From NCBI GenBank assembly GCA_905220665.1, contig CAJNAR010000152.1, positions 682,001-746,000 on the forward strand: DNA of 64,000 nucleotides, written 5' to 3'. A program made the position numbers and the translations under genes. Positions 34,301 through 49,009 of the stretch are shown piece by piece. The notes below the pieces were generated by a model that was given only the letters and a program-made list of their open reading frames with translations, ran no database searches and had not been told where the DNA came from. Position 1 is the first letter of the stretch. Each line of letters opens with the position of its first letter. Source of the stretch: Albugo candida (taxonomy: Eukaryota > Oomycota > Peronosporomycetes > Albuginales > Albuginaceae).

Positions 34301-37300
34301 ATTGGGAAATGACTCCGTACAATCAGAAAGCTACGATAGAGTCTCAAGTCGATGGAGATTCTGCACAGTCCAATGCAGACAGCTCGGAAGCTTTCGTGCC
34401 TTTGCTTCGAATCTCAGAGGAAAACTTTGAGCTTTTGGAGACTCATCAGATTGATGTACAGACCATGAGCGCTTCACCGTACCAGTCCGAGTTTGAATCA
34501 CGAGTGAATGATCTTCAGATTGGTCTCTCATCCATAAACGAGGTTGTGGTCCTACTGAGTGATATTCAGCGCTCCTGGAGTTATCTAGAGCCGCTCTTTG
34601 TCCAGTCCGAGGAAGTCAAAAAGCAGTTGCCCGAACTCACTCTTGATTTCGAAGAAATCGACGTTCAGGTTCGTATCATTTTGCGAGAAGCGTGGCAGAC
34701 ACTCAATGTGAAGCAATCCAGTACGAAACCGGACCTTTTACACCAGCTAGGCAAACTGATGGATGCTCTTGATCAATGCAAATCACGGCTGAAAGAGTTC
34801 CTCGATGGTCGTCGACGTCAATTTCCTAGGTTTTACTTCATGTCGGAAGCAGACTTGCTCGATATCCTATCCAATGGAGCTCACCCTGAACGCATCATGC
34901 CTCATTGCTCCAAGATATTCCTTGCGACAAAGACACTTACACTGACAAACGATTGTGCTGGAGACAACAGTCAGCGCCCAGTTGCCACACAGTTTGTGGC
35001 TGGTGTTGGACAGGAAGTTGTGGATTTTGTGGAACCGCTCAAGTTGGAAGGTGAAGCGGAGATCTACTTGGATGTGATTTTGCGTGCCATGCGGACGACA
35101 CTGTCACAGCAAATCACACGATCTCTCAAGTCGTATACAGAGTTGTCGCGTGTCGACTGGATCAATCAGAAAGACTCTACCGGGAAGATTATGGATGCTG
35201 CACAGATCATCCTTCTTGCCGCAGGCATCCATTACGTCCAAGAAGTAGAGCTTTCATTTCGTCGGATGATTACGGGGGACGATAAAGACGCCATGATCCA
35301 ATACAATAAGAAGCAAGAGAAGCAGCTAGAGGACTTGATTCGATTGACACAATCCAACATATCATCTGCCGAGCGTCAACGTGTGATGGTTTTGATCACC
35401 ATGGATGCTCACGGTCGAGATATCGTTGCCAATATGATCCGCGATGGAGTCGAAGACGCAAGCAGTTTCCAATGGCAATCTCAATTGAAGCACTATTTCT
35501 CACCTGCTCAAGGAAGTTTTCTCAAACGTGACAAAGCATTCAGAGGACCTCATGACGAACGAGCCCAAATACTTATTTGTGATGCTGGAATGCCCTACGA
35601 CTATGAATACTTGGGGAATGGACCTCGACTGGTTATCACGCCTCTAACCGATCGGATTTACGTGACAGCAACTCAGGCGCTCAATTTGAAAATGGGATGT
35701 GCCCCGGCCGGGCCGGCCGGAACAGGAAAAACCGAGACGACCAAAGATCTGGCTAATGCTCTTGGCAAAGTATGCTACGTGTTCAATTGTTCACCAGAGA
35801 TGGATTACAAGAGTTTGGGAAATATATTCAAAGGTCTTGCTTCCTCGGGTTCGTGGGGATGCTTTGATGAGTTTAATCGACTTGTTCCAGAAGTACTGTC
35901 TGTGTGTTCCGTTCAATTCAAAGCTGTTTGTGACGCGTGTAAAGCAGACGATGAGGTCTTTTTATTGGAAGGAGATCGAATCAATTTGGATCCAACAGTT
36001 GGTGCTTTTATTACTATGAATCCCGGGTATCTCGGTCGATCAGAGCTTCCTGAAGGCCTCAAAGCATTGTTTCGTCCGATGACGGTCATGGTGCCCGATC
36101 TTGTGCTCATTTGTGAGAACATGTTGATGGCCGAAGGATTCACGCAAGCAAAGATTTTGGCATCAAAGTTTTACGGGCTGTACTCGCTATTGGGTCAACT
36201 CCTTTCCAAGCAACTTCATTACGACTGGGGACTTCGAGCCGTCAAATCTGTCCTTGTCGTTGCTGGAGCTTTCAAACGTGCGGAGCCAGACATCCCTGAG
36301 ATCGATCTTTTAATGCGAGCTTTACGTGATTTCAACATTCCAAAAATTGTGACGGAAGATAGTGTGATATTTTTCGGTTTATTGGGTGATTTATTCCCTC
36401 GTCAAGACCCAAACATCGACGTTCGAAACGATCCGCCACGGAAGCGTGATGTTGAACTCGAAACAATGGTTCAGGATGCCGCCAGAGCCATTCATAATTC
36501 TCCACGACCTGAATTTATGTTGAAGGTGGTGCAACTCGCAGAGCTCTTGGCCATTCGTCACTGTGTCTTTGTAATGGGACCACCGGCTTGTGGAAAAACA
36601 GAAACGTGGAAGACTTTGAAAAAGGCCAGGGAACTCATGGGAACATCGATGGAAGTCCAGGATCTGAATCCCAAAGCTGTCAGCACGAATGAACTGTACG
36701 GCTACATTGTGCTAAAGACTCGAGAATGGAGAGATGGCTTACTATCCCGCATCATGCGAGATCTTGGCTCCCGGAGGAAAGACAATGGAGATGAAGATGA
36801 AAGCCCGAAATGGATCATTTTGGACGGCGATCTTGATGCCAATTGGATTGAGTCGATGAATTCTGTGATGGATGACAATCGAATGCTGACACTGGCGTCC
36901 AACGAACGAATACCTCTCAAATCACACATGCGGATGATCTTTGAGATTCGAGATCTCATGTACGCAACTCCTGCGACTGTATCTCGAGCCGGAATTCTAT
37001 ACATTTCGACATTGGAAGGATATCAATGGCGATGTTTGATCGACAGCTGGCTCCAACGCCATTCCAGCGCCAATCAACCTGATACCCGCGATACTGAGTC
37101 CCGAGCTACAGCTAACAGCGCTGTTGTGCGCAATGGAATCCTCTTGTTCTCTGCCGATATTGCTGGGAAATTTACCACGCTATTCGAGCAATATATTGAG
37201 CCGACTCTGAGATTCTTCAAAAAGAAGTTGCGTCCAATAGTGCCAGTGGAAGAAACTACTTTGATCACAAACCTTCTCAATATGCTTGATTGCCTGCTAA

Positions 37301-40300
37301 CGCCTCAGGTCGTCCAAGATTTCAACTTGATGCAAAGCACGTTTGTGTTTTGTTGTGTGTGGGCTTTTGGGTCCGTATTGACGTTGAGTGACGACGGGAC
37401 CGACTATGCAGTTGCATTCAGCACGTGGTGGAAAACACAATGGAAAGACGTCAAACTCGTCACGTCAGCCAGCAACACTGTCTTTGATTTCTGGCTCGAT
37501 GTCGATACCGCAAAGTTTAATTCCTGGGCGAAATCTCCATACTTTTACACTGAAACGTATCAATCACCCGCTCCGATCAATCAGATCACAGTTCCGACCA
37601 CAGAGACATCATCGATCGCATTTTGGCTTGAAAAGCTATTGATTAAGCAAATTCCTGTGATGATATGCGGTCCAGCAGGAACAGGGAAGACGCAAAATGT
37701 GGTTGGGATGCTGAAAAAGCTGAGCAAAGATGATGTCAATACTGCATTCCGCTACGCAAGTATCAACTTTAACTTTTACACGACTTCAGCAATTCTCCAG
37801 CAGGCAATGATGAGTCAATTGGAACGGAAAACAGGCTTAAATCTGGGACCACCAGGCAAAGCCAACCTGATCTTCTTCATCGATGATCTCAACTTGCCGG
37901 AAATGGATCCATACAACACACAAAGCGCTATCTCTTTGTCTCGTCAAGTTTTGGAGTATAAGCACTGGTTTGATCGAAGTAAATTACAACAGCAGAACAT
38001 CCTCAATGTACAATTTGCAGCTGCAATGAATCCAACAGCTGGATCCTTTCTCATTGACCCGCGTCTTCAGCGTCATTTCTGCACCTTTGCGATGGGAATG
38101 CCGGAAGCCCCAAGTCTCGTGACGATTTACGAGACGTTTTTAAGCGGACATTTAGCTGGATTCAGTGAAGAACTCAGCAATTCAACCTTCACCAACGCAC
38201 TGATCAAAGCGGCATTGATGCTCCACACAAATGTCGTTAGCACGTTTCGTAAAACGGCAGCAAATTTTCATTATGAATTCAATGTTCGCCATTTGTCCAA
38301 TGTATTCCAAGGCCTCATCACATCGAGCAAACAACGCTTCCAAACCGCTGAGAAATTCATCTTTCTATGGCTGCATGAAAGTGAACGAACGTACGGCGAT
38401 CGTCTCGTGTGCAAATCCGATCTTGAAAAGTATTCTCAGCTCGTACAACTTCAGGTCAAGCGTTCATTTCCGAGCTGTAATACGACTCGATATTTTGCAG
38501 CGAAGAATGCGTGGCCTTTGCTATTTTGCCACTTTACCAGAGACGGGGACGCCGAGTACGATCAGGTTATGGAACCAAGCTTGGAAGTGCTCAAAACCAA
38601 TCTGCAGCATCAATTGAGAGAATACAATTCGAATGAGAATAATTCTGCAATGCACCTCGATTTATTTGATGATGCAATCAGACACGTGGCCAGAATTGTG
38701 AGAATTCTCAAGAACGATGGAGGTCATGCTCTGCTGGTGGGCGTCGGTGGCAGCGGGAAGCGATCACTAGCACGGCTGGCGTCCTACATCTGCGGGTACA
38801 CCGTTGTCCAAGTGACCATCAGCTCCAAATACGGCGAGAATGAGTTCAAAGAAGATCTCAAGAAAATGCATCTTCTGATTGCAGAGATGCTGTCACGCAA
38901 TGAGGAAGACGCCGGGATTGTATTCATGCTCACAGATTCTCAGATCACGAATGAAAAGTTCCTCATCTACCTCAATGATCTGCTTGCTTCCGGTGAGATT
39001 CCTGATTTATTGGCCGTGGAAGACTACGACACGATTGTGGGCTCTATAACGCCGGTGGTTCAGACAAAAGACCGGAAGGAAATCATTAAATTCTTCCAGG
39101 CTCAACTTCGTCAGCGCTTGCATCTTTGCTTGTGCTTTTCTCCTGTAGGTGACGACTTTCGAAATCGAGCTCGCAAATTCCCAGCACTTGTGAATTGCAC
39201 AGTGATTGATTGGTTTCAGCCTTGGCCGCATGAGGCCCTGCTATCTGTTGGAAGAGAGAAATTACGTGAAATCAATGATCTTCTTGGACCTGAAGATTCT
39301 CGTGCAGGAATTGAGAATTTCATGCCGTATTCGTTTCAATCTGTGAATCAATGTGCCGAACGATTCTTCCAAGTCGAACGTCGGCATGTGTATACGACGC
39401 CAAAGTCGTATTTGGAGCTTTTACAGCTGTACAAAAAAATTCTCAAACAAAAGTTTCAAGAGTATACGACAGCAATTGATCGCTTGGAAAAAGGCCTCCA
39501 AAAGCTCAAAGAGACCGGTGAGACTGTTTCTCGTTTGGAAGTAGAGCTCAAAGTGAAATTGGAAGCTGCAGAAGATAAAAAGTCGGTTGCGTCTCAAATA
39601 GCAGAGACTGTGAATCTTGAGAAAGCTCGTGTCGAAGTCGAGTCCAAGAAAGCAAGTGACGAAGCTGACAAATGTGCAATTATCCAAGCTGAAGTCATTG
39701 AGCGACAACGATCGACATCCGAGGATTTAGCAAAGGCAGAACCAGCCGTACAACAAGCCATGGAAGCGCTCAACTCATTGAATAAGAAAGATCTCGGCGA
39801 GTGTAAGACCATGTCCAAGCCACCAACTGGAGTCGACGAAATCTTTGCCGCTACGATGGTACTCCTTGCGGGTGTTCATCCAAACGTTCAGGTCACAAAA
39901 ACCGGCAAAGTGAAGGACGTCAAGTGGGATACGGTAAAGAAGCAATTGCTCGGGAACATTCCGGAATATATCGAGTATCTGGTCAATTTCAAATCGGTTG
40001 TCGATGATGGCAAAGTGCCGGTGCTCAATTGGAAAGAAGTTCGCGAGTTTCTGGACAAAGAGTACTTTAATCCTGAAGTCATTCTCACAAAGAATAAAGC
40101 TGCAGCTGGATTGTGCTCGTGGGTCATCAATATTGTCATGTATTACGACATTCTTATAACAGTAGAGCCAAAACGACAAGCTCTCTTAGCGGCCAATATG
40201 GAATTAGAAGCTGCCAACAAACGTCTCCATGAAGTCACCACTTTGGTTGCTGAACTTCAAGCCAAATTGGACAAATTGCTCGAGGAAGCTGCAGCCGCTG

Positions 40301-43300
40301 AGAAAGAAAAAGAAGAGGCTATTGCTTCGGTCGAACAAGGCAATCGTAAGATGAAATTGGCCGGAACGCTGACAAAAGATTTATCGAGTGAGAATATCCG
40401 TTGGGGTGTCAATGTATTGCAATTGCAAAAAGAAAAGGATTTGCTGGTAGGTGACGTCCTTCTCGCTTGTGCGTTTATTTCGTATATTGGACCCTTCACA
40501 AAACCATTCCGAGATGAATTGATTAGCAAGCATTGGGTTCCATACCTTCGCGAAGCCGCCAATGGCTCCAGTATTGCCATGTCTGAAGAAGCGAATTCTC
40601 TAGCCATCCTTACAAATGATGCGCAAATCGCGGAATGGAATACACAAAAACTTCCTTCCGATCGCGTTTCGACAGAAAATGGAGCTATTGTTGTGACAAC
40701 AGTCTCAATGGGTCGACGTCCATTAATAATCGATCCTCAACTCCAAGCCATTGCGTGGATCCGCGAAATGGAAGCGAAAAACAACCTCATCATCGTCCGT
40801 GCCGGTCAGAAAATGTGGATCGATCGGCTCAAAGTGGCAATTGGTACAGATGGAGCGTTCCTAATTGAGAATCTTGGAGAGAAAATTGACCCGATTCTAG
40901 CACCAGTGATCCAACGATCTACATGTCGTCGAGGAGCTCGTCTTGAGATCCAAATTGGCGATGCTTCGGTGCCTTACAACGAGAACTTCCATCTGTACCT
41001 TCACACAAAACTTGGGAACCCACATTATCCGCCCGAGATTCAAGCCGAATGCACAATTGTCAATTTCACAGTCACAGCGTTGGGCCTCGAAGATCAGCTT
41101 CTCAACTTGGTCGTGTCGAAAGAACGAGCCGATCTTGCTATCAAGCGTGAGCACCTGATCCATCAGCAGAATCAAGGCAAAATTGAGCTGAAAAAATTGG
41201 AGGATGATATTCTTTTCTATCTCGCAAGTGCCGACGACGACATCACCAACAACCAGCCATTGATCAGCATCTTGAGTGACACCAAGCATAAGGCTCAACT
41301 CACGCAGAAGAGCATGGAAGCAGCGAAAAAGACCCAAGAATCAGTGAATATAACAAGCGAGAAATACCGAAGTATCGCGTCACGTGGATCGTTGCTCTTC
41401 TTCCTGATGAATGATATCAGTAAAGTCCATTCGTATTATATCTACTCCTTGGCATCGTTCCAGCAGGTGTTCCTGCAAGGAATCTATTCCGTTCCGATCG
41501 AAAGAGCTCCAATCGCTGTTGTCGACGTCGAAGATGGCGCGTATGAGGATACTGGAAAGACCGATATAAACGACCAGGAGAACGCGTTGGATCTGTCGGA
41601 TGATGAGATGAAGCAGCGATGTGATGCATTAATGCAAAGTATCACGCGCTGTGTGTACAACTACGTCCGTCGCGGTTTGTTTGAACGCGATAAACTGACA
41701 GTTGCAATGATGCTTTGCCTTACGATTCTCATCAAAGAGAATGTGCTTTCACCGTTGGAAGTTGAGCATTTCTTGATCAGTAAAGGTCAATCGGATGCTG
41801 GGAATGCTGGCGTGGCATCCGAGTGGTTATCGTCGGCTTTGTGGTCGAAACTCAAAGCGCTTGAGACGTTAAAATGCTTTCATGGACTTGGCGATGGGAT
41901 CCAAAATGATCCAGATGAATGGAGAAAATGGTTTGCAGCCGAAGACGCTGAGAAACAATCGATTCCAGGGGATTTCGTCTCGCTTTCCGGCTTCCAACGC
42001 ATCATCCTCCTTCGATGTCTTCGTCCCGATCGCGTCACCAATGCATTACGAACGTTTATCAGCGATTCCCTTGGAGAATCGTATGTGACGCAGGCTCCCT
42101 TCGACATGGACGCCACATATCGAGAGACAAGTTTTGCAGTTCCAATTTTCTTTGTCTTATTTCCAGGTGTCGATCCTACTTCCTGGGTAGAAGCGCTCGG
42201 TCGGAATAGAAACGTCGGCGTGGAACACAACAACTTTATCAATATCTCTATGGGTCAAGGGCAGGAATCATACGCTCAAGAATCACTGGCAAGGCTGTCG
42301 AGTCAAGGTGGATGGATCATACTACAAAACGTCCATCTCATGCAGTCATGGCTCCCAACACTCGAACGTCAGCTCGAAGAAATCGCTACTGAAGGTGCAC
42401 ATGACAACTTTCGATGCTTTATATCCGCTGAGCCACCACCACTTCCCGATATGCTCAATATCCCGGAATCGCTTCTTCAGAGTTGTATCAAGGTCGCTAA
42501 TGAAGCTCCAGCAGATATACAATCGAATCTACGTCGTGCGTGGTCGAATTTCAGTCAAGAGAAAATCAATTCGTGTTCCAAGCCTCGCGAGTATAAAGCG
42601 TGTTTATTCGCACTCTGTTGGTTCCATGCAATTGTGCTGGGAAGAAGACGATTCGGACAGCAAGGATGGAGTCGAGCATACAGCTTCAATACCGGCGATT
42701 TGAGCATTTGTGCCAATATCTTACAGTCGTATTTGGACGCCAATGAAGCAGTTCCGTGGGACGATTTGCGATACATTTTCGGTGAGATCATGTACGGCGG
42801 ACACATTACAGACTCATGGGATCGACGGACCAATAACACGTATCTCAATGTCTTGCTCCATCCAACGCTGATGAGCGGCATGGAGCTCGGACCGGGCTTT
42901 GCTTCACCAGATCCAGTTGATTTTGACTTTGAAGCATACGCGACGTATATCGATAAGAATATGGTGCCAGAAGCTCCGCCACTCTTTGGTCTTCATCCCA
43001 ATGCTGAGATCGGATACTTGACAACAACGTGTGAGACATTGTGCTATACGATTGTGACTGTGCGAGGTGGAGTCAGTGATGGAGACACCGATGGCGATAA
43101 GACATTGGCGTTAGCGTCGGCTATTGACGACTTTGAAGCACGTTGTCCTGAGTGCTTCTCCATGTTTGATGTCGTGGAAGCCGCGACGCCATTGCTGACG
43201 CAGGAACACGGTCCCTTTGTGGTTGTGTTGCTGCAGGAATGCAGTCAAATGAATGTGTTGTTGGAAGAGATTAAGACTTCATTAAGCGATTTGAAAAAAG

Positions 43301-44037
43301 GATTGTATGGACAATTGAATATGTCACAAGCTATGGAAGACCTCGCCACTGCAATTGGACTCAATGAAGTACCAGGTCGAAATCCATTCTCTCTTTGTAA
43401 ATGGGAGAAGAAAGCGTGGCCATCCAAGAAATCGCTGTCGAGCTGGTTCCAAGATATGATATTGCGTTACGCGCAGTTGGAAGCGTGGAAATCCGACTTT
43501 AACACGCCATATTCCATGTGGCTTCCGGGTCTGTTCAATCCAACCGCATTCACAACTGCTTGCTTGCAAGTAACCAGCCGTCGACGATTGCTCCCTTTGA
43601 ACCAAATGACAGTCGAAACACATGTGACAGTGTTCCATGATGTTTCGCAAATCAATTATTATCCCGATGACGGCGTCTTTGTCCACGGACTCATTCTCGA
43701 AGGAGCGAGATGGAGCACATCCGATGAGATTGTCGATCGGACGTTTGTGGGCGAGCAACCAGCGACAGAATGTGGAGGAATGTTGCTTGACAGCTTTCCT
43801 AAACAATTGCTTTGGCCTATGCCGATCGTATACGTCAAAGCCGTTCAGACAAAGCCACAATGGGAGCCGACTTCTGTCGGGTACTTGCGTCATGATCCGA
43901 GTCTGTATGAATGCCCAGTGTACCTGACGCGATTCCGTGGACCCACATATATCTTCCTGGCCACTTTGCCCACAGAATCGGGTCGAGAGAAATGGATTTT
44001 GCGTGGTGTTGCGATCGTTTTCCAAGATGATAATTAG
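31386..44037 (+). CDS. Outer-arm dynein heavy chain with N-terminal Kelch propeller (ODA11/alpha type)
   Basis: Three exons (31386-31388, 31443-31644, 31685-44037) give 4185 aa; exon 1 codes only the start Met. Residues 1-330 are Kelch repeats (RSGHSLTL, AYLFGGCD, YLVIFGGFAADKRMNDVWVF, ILVFGGWANRWFSDLYVL), then an IPT/filamin-like Ig fold (SIEPSSGPITGNTKVTIGG). This N-terminus is a feature of the Chlamydomonas outer-arm alpha chain. The motor follows: AAA1 GPAGTGKTETTKDL (about 1411) and GCFDEFNRL, AAA2 GPPACGKTETWK (about 1699), AAA3 GPAGTGKTQNV (about 2063), AAA4 GVGGSGKRSL (about 2420), the coiled-coil stalk, AAA5-6 and the C-terminal domain. It powers flagellar beating in zoospores. Its stop overlaps the SKI3 stop by three bases. 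Confidence 0.93.
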
Positions 44038-47000
44038 CCGTTCATCTGACTCTGAATGGATTCAATAATGTGATGATGAGCGATGTCATTGACAGCTTTG
44101 AAGTAGCCTTTGGCCGCCTTTGGTTTACAAAGACGAACACCGTAGAGGAACGCGAGGCGGAGGTTGCATGCAGAGCTCAGGTTTTCAGGTTGGACGATAT
44201 TCAGAGAAGAAATATTTTGTAAAAGGCATTTCCATATCGAAATTGCGGCGTCAATACGACCCACCGATTCGTACGCGCTGGCAAGTTCGATCACAAGTGT
44301 GGCCAGCTGACGGGGATTCCATTGCGTGCAACCACACTGCTTGTGATACATGTCGATGGCTTGCTTAGGCTCACGCATGGACACCAGTCGTATACATTGC
44401 CATCCAAACAAAAAGCTTTGGTCGTTGGTATCATACTTTCCATTCACATCGATCTCAGATTCTGAGCGTTTGCGGGTGGCTACAACTTGTGCCAACATAT
44501 CAAATTCGAACATCATTTCAGCGGTCTTTGCATAGCTTTTCCCTCGAGTCAAAAGCTTGTTTAGAGTCGAATATGGAGCATCTTTCTTCACAAGCGCATA
44601 CGTTGTGTACAAGTACGCCATCGCGCTCGTAGGATTCTCACGTAAAAGCTTGAGCGAAGAGCTTAGAGATCCATCGAAACTGCTGCTCAACAGTGTGATC
44701 ATAACGGACACATATCGTCCAGGCAGTGTGTGGTCAGCTCGGATCTGTTTTGCAACGTCAAAGGCATCGACATGGTTCTGATCAAAGGCTGCAAGCGCAA
44801 TGAGAGCGCTAACTCGCGAGTTTGTTGGGAGATCCGTCCACGGCAATGTTTCACGCTCGAAGACATATGCCGCAGCCTCAAAGTGTTCCCATAATGCGGT
44901 CACACTATCGGACCAGAATTCGATCTGTCGTTTGCTTTGTCGGCCCATTTCGATAGCCAAATCTCCGAATGCTGGAATGCGATCGAATACGACACTGAGA
45001 CCTGTGATGCCGAGAAGATGGCGACACGCTCGAGAAGAAATCCCTCCATTATCAGCAGCTTCCAGTAAGCCCTTGAGCCCCCGAAAAGCTTCGTCTTCAC
45101 GCTTTGCTCTAGCCAGCACCAACACAGTCGCCATTCCAAGACAACTCGCATTGCAAAATAGCGATCGATGTTGCTTGAGGCACTCGATAGCCTTTTCCGG
45201 CAGAGTTTCCACCAAGTCGGCCATTTCGAATCGTTTCTGTCGATTTTGCTGTACATAATTTCCAGCGAGAATCATTGCAGCCATCTGATTTCCATCAATC
45301 TGACTGATCCATTCCGCGTGTGAATCACTTGAAAGTAGCTCTTTTGCCGTAGTAAATGCCTTTGCGCTTTGTCGATATAATTCCGAGTAATAAAGCGCAA
45401 CGCCCAATGTATTCCAAGCGATTGCATTGAACGGATCGCGTTCGAGATATTTGTGAAGATAAAACACCACTTCTGCGAGTCGAATGCCGAGTCCATTCTC
45501 GATTTCCACGTCATTTGCTGAATGGAGTAGTGAGAACGCCACACCCAATAAAGCGTCTAAATCAAAGTCGAGGCTCAGAGCACATGCGAACGCTTGGATG
45601 CTGAGGTCAGCTGCTTGATCTGATTTCTCCAATTGATGAAGGAATCCATACCCGAGCCACATTCCCGTATGATCAGAATTCACATCTTGCAGCTTGAGAA
45701 AAACTTCTTTCGCTAAAAGCAAAAGAGTTTGCTTTTGTCGATTGTAAAGTGTGTGTGCGTAAAGGAATCCTAAATTCGCCCAAGCTGCGTCCAAAAACGT
45801 ACACTGTATCGCTCGAATCCAGCAGAATTGCTTTACAATCAGATTTCCATGCACAATTCCAATTCCGTTCCATGCAAATGCGTTTTTTGGATCCATCTCC
45901 AGTGCTTTTATGAAATGCCTCCAGCTTGTAGTCTTTAACTCGGTCACTTTTGATAAAAGCTCTGAAGGACAATTGATCGGATATGACCCGAAAGCCTGGT
46001 TGGAGACGCCTGAGCGGCAGCAAAGAGCAGCTGCTTCGTACCAGCATCCCGTGGCAATAAGGAGATGCATATCGACCATCAGCTGCTTACTATCACACGT
46101 TTCCATCAGCTTTATACCCAAATCACACGCGTGTCGCGCCTGTGAAATGAACGGTAGCCAGGCATCCGATTGACCTGTTTGTACGTCGAAAGCCTTTGGT
46201 GAGAGGTAAAAAGCTGATGCATGAATTTCGGCCAAAAGCCGAAGTATCGGTAGTCGAGTCATTTGGGTCTCTGGTGAGTCTCTGAGCACTTTAGAAGCTC
46301 TTATTACATTGGACACAGCGTCCCCATAACGCCCTTGAGCCTGAAATGCTTTGGATTGAACGTAGAGGATATCAGCGAGATGCAGTGAGACGATGCCGCA
46401 TTGCTCGGGTGTCTGAGCAAGAACTGATTCTGGTAGTGTGCGTGCAAGCAGTGGCTCAAGTCGACTCAGTGCGTCATCAAACAGCTGAAACATTGCTTCA
46501 ATACGAGCTAATTCACAGCGGAGACACCAGGCATCCGCGCCCAATTCCATCGCTCGAAAATATGTCTTCTGGGCGGAGACATATTTTCCAAAATGCTGAT
46601 ACAAATGCGCCAGTGACACGTAATGAGTCGCATTGTCGGGATCACGTCCAAGAGCTATAAGCATGACATCCACGGCTCGTTCATCGTCCTGATTCACGTG
46701 ATATTGTGCGAGACAGAGAAGTGCCCATAATGGAGCCAATTCTCTCTCTTTTGTGAGAGCTTCCCATAAAGTTACGTTCAAATGCTGGCGCTCTGTCGAG
46801 TTGTAAAGCGCAGAAAGTGCTTTTCCTGCCATTTCATTACGAGGAGATAGCTCCAGTGCACGGAGAAAACACTTCTCCGCCCTCACGGAATCCTTCTGCA
46901 CCTCTAAATACCATTTTCCAATGTACGAAAAAGCCTCATCATCGACTTTGAGCCGTGCCGCTTGCAAGAAACAAGTCAAAGAGTACGACTTGTTCACTCG

Positions 47001-48915
47001 ATACTCTCCACCGAGCTTCCAGTATACGGTTCCGAGTCGTTTTAGTGCGAGACCTTGATCCTTTTTGTCTAAAGCACAAACATGACTCTCGAATTCGACT
47101 CTGGCGACATCATTTTGATCCAAATATGTTAGACACCACGCGTGTTGGCAATGGAGAAGAGCCTGAGACGAATGTGAAGCGTTGGCTGATCTCGATATCA
47201 TTTGATCGATGAATGGGAGCGCTTTGGTGCTATTCTGTTGCAAGTAAATTTCCGAGACGCAAATACCAGCGGAAATAGCCAAATTGTCATTTATCGCTTC
47301 CGATACCTTTCTATAAAGAATGAGAGCCGAATCATTGTTTCCAGCAAAAGCATACGCTTTAGCCATAAGAAATTTTTCGATTGTGTCCGAGTACCTGCAC
47401 AGAGAATGAATGAAATGAGCTTTACGGAAACAAGTGCTTACACTGAGAGATGAGGACTGGTGCCAAATCCTTCAAGCTTTTTTGTTATGACGGAAGGAAT
47501 CTCTCCCAAAACCGCGAGGATCTGATCAGAATTTTGCTCCTCGACATAAATCCACGCCAATAAAGTGTACATTCGAAGACATGGTCCAAGAAGACAGGAG
47601 CCATTTTGCCGTATAGCACTCATAAGCGTTTGTCGAGCTGATGAAAACTTTTGTTCTTCAAATTGCTGTAAAGCGTGAGTCATCAAACTGAATGGCGAGT
47701 TGGAATTAATGGCGACAAGTCGACAAGTGAGGTCGCTGGTATCGTTCCACATTGAAACTACAGATCAAGCGATCAGATTGAGGCTTCTTCTATGAGAATG
47801 AATGACGTACCTGCATCTTTATCCTCTGTTCGACACAAAACGTACTCGAGAGCGAGCGTTGCGATCGGAAACCACTCTAAAACTCTAAATACCAAACCAT
47901 CCAGTTCTGTTTTAAGAATATTCTTCTCCAAATTTGAGCCTTTTTTGAGATCGTTTATCAGAGCGCTTAAGCAGAATGTGATACTTTTGGAAGTTTGTTC
48001 GACTTCAGAGTCAGAAAGATCTAATTCCGTCACTTTTAAACGCTCCGAGTCGTATTCCCAGCTCCCATATTCTCCAACAGCGCGAATGAATTCTCGTGCA
48101 ATTTTTGTTCGAGATAGAGAAGAATCTGCACATTTCTCGAGATTGAGCGTCGGATGCTATCACCACAAAGAATTGAGCAGAGCTTCCTTGACGACAAGCA
48201 ACACATACTTGCAGCAAATCGATGAGCTGTAGCCATATTCGGACGGGAGATATAATGTCGTAATTCGGAACATGCAACAGAGAAAAGACTTTGTCCTCAC
48301 GATGCAAAAGCGAGTAGAATGCATCAAAGGCCTCCACACCAAAACATATCGTAAGTCACTCCCAGCAGAGTGTTTCTAAACGGTACCGTTGAGAGTATGT
48401 GAGCCTTTACTGCCGATTGTGCGAGTTCCAGTGTTAATTTTTGAGCAGCTTTTATCTTTCCGGTGCTGCATCCAATACGTCAAAGGGATTCATACCTTTG
48501 AAGAAAGTCTCACCTCTTCAAAATGGAGCAAAGCACTTGGAGCGAGTCGACTCTTTTGACCCAATTCTCCTGTTTGTTGTACAGATCCGAAAGAGCCTAA
48601 AGAGGCAATAAGAATCGATAGAAACTGTAGGAGATTATATTCGTACTCTCCATGCGGCAGGGAAGCCGGGTTTTAGCTGTGTGACTCGGAGGTACGCTTT
48701 TTCGCATTCTTCCCACTGTAAAATTATAAGTTTTGTGACTTTCGCAATGATTAAGGGACTTGTACCTTCTCTAAGGAGAAATTTGATTTTCCAATAATCA
48801 TAAGAGCATTTGTATTGTCCGGTTCATGCAAAGTGACTTCCTGACAGCGATTGATCGCTTCTTGGTACTTTTCTTGCTTGAAAAGCGCTAGAGCTTCTTC
48901 CAACCGATGGACCAT
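44034..48915 (-). CDS. SKI3: SKI3/TTC37, TPR scaffold of the Ski complex
   Basis: Eight exons (48915-48766, 48715-48647, 48596-48514, 48465-48387, 48331-48209, 48156-47811, 47757-47442, 47394-44034) give 1508 aa. It is TPR-rich throughout. The N-terminus ALALFKQEKYQEAINRCQE resembles the first TPR of TTC37. Later TTC37-like units include SLTCFLQAARLKVDDEAFSYIG, AEKCFLRALELSPRNEMA, HFIKALEMDPKNAFAWNGIGIV and DPFNAIAWNTLGVALY. With SKI2 and SKI8 it feeds mRNA to the cytoplasmic exosome. The acceptor before exon 5 (GGAG) is unusual. It diverges from ABHD18 across about 95 bases, and its stop interlocks with that of the dynein gene. Confidence 0.82.
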
Positions 48916-49009
48916 AGTTATACGAATAGCCAATCAGAAAGCATATTTTGCCATATATGCGGTTACTAACCAATGAGATACCATCATTTGACATCCGAAT
49001 CGACATAAA

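Noticed and set aside
35699..35720. GC-rich GGCCGG repeat in the AAA1 region of dynein
   Set aside because: It is ordinary coding sequence for the Pro-Ala-Gly-rich P-loop and stays in frame.
42555..42881. Long antisense frames inside the dynein and SKI3 genes (also 43324-44025, 44800-45258)
   Set aside because: They mirror the codon structure of the real genes, lack domains and have no splice or start context.
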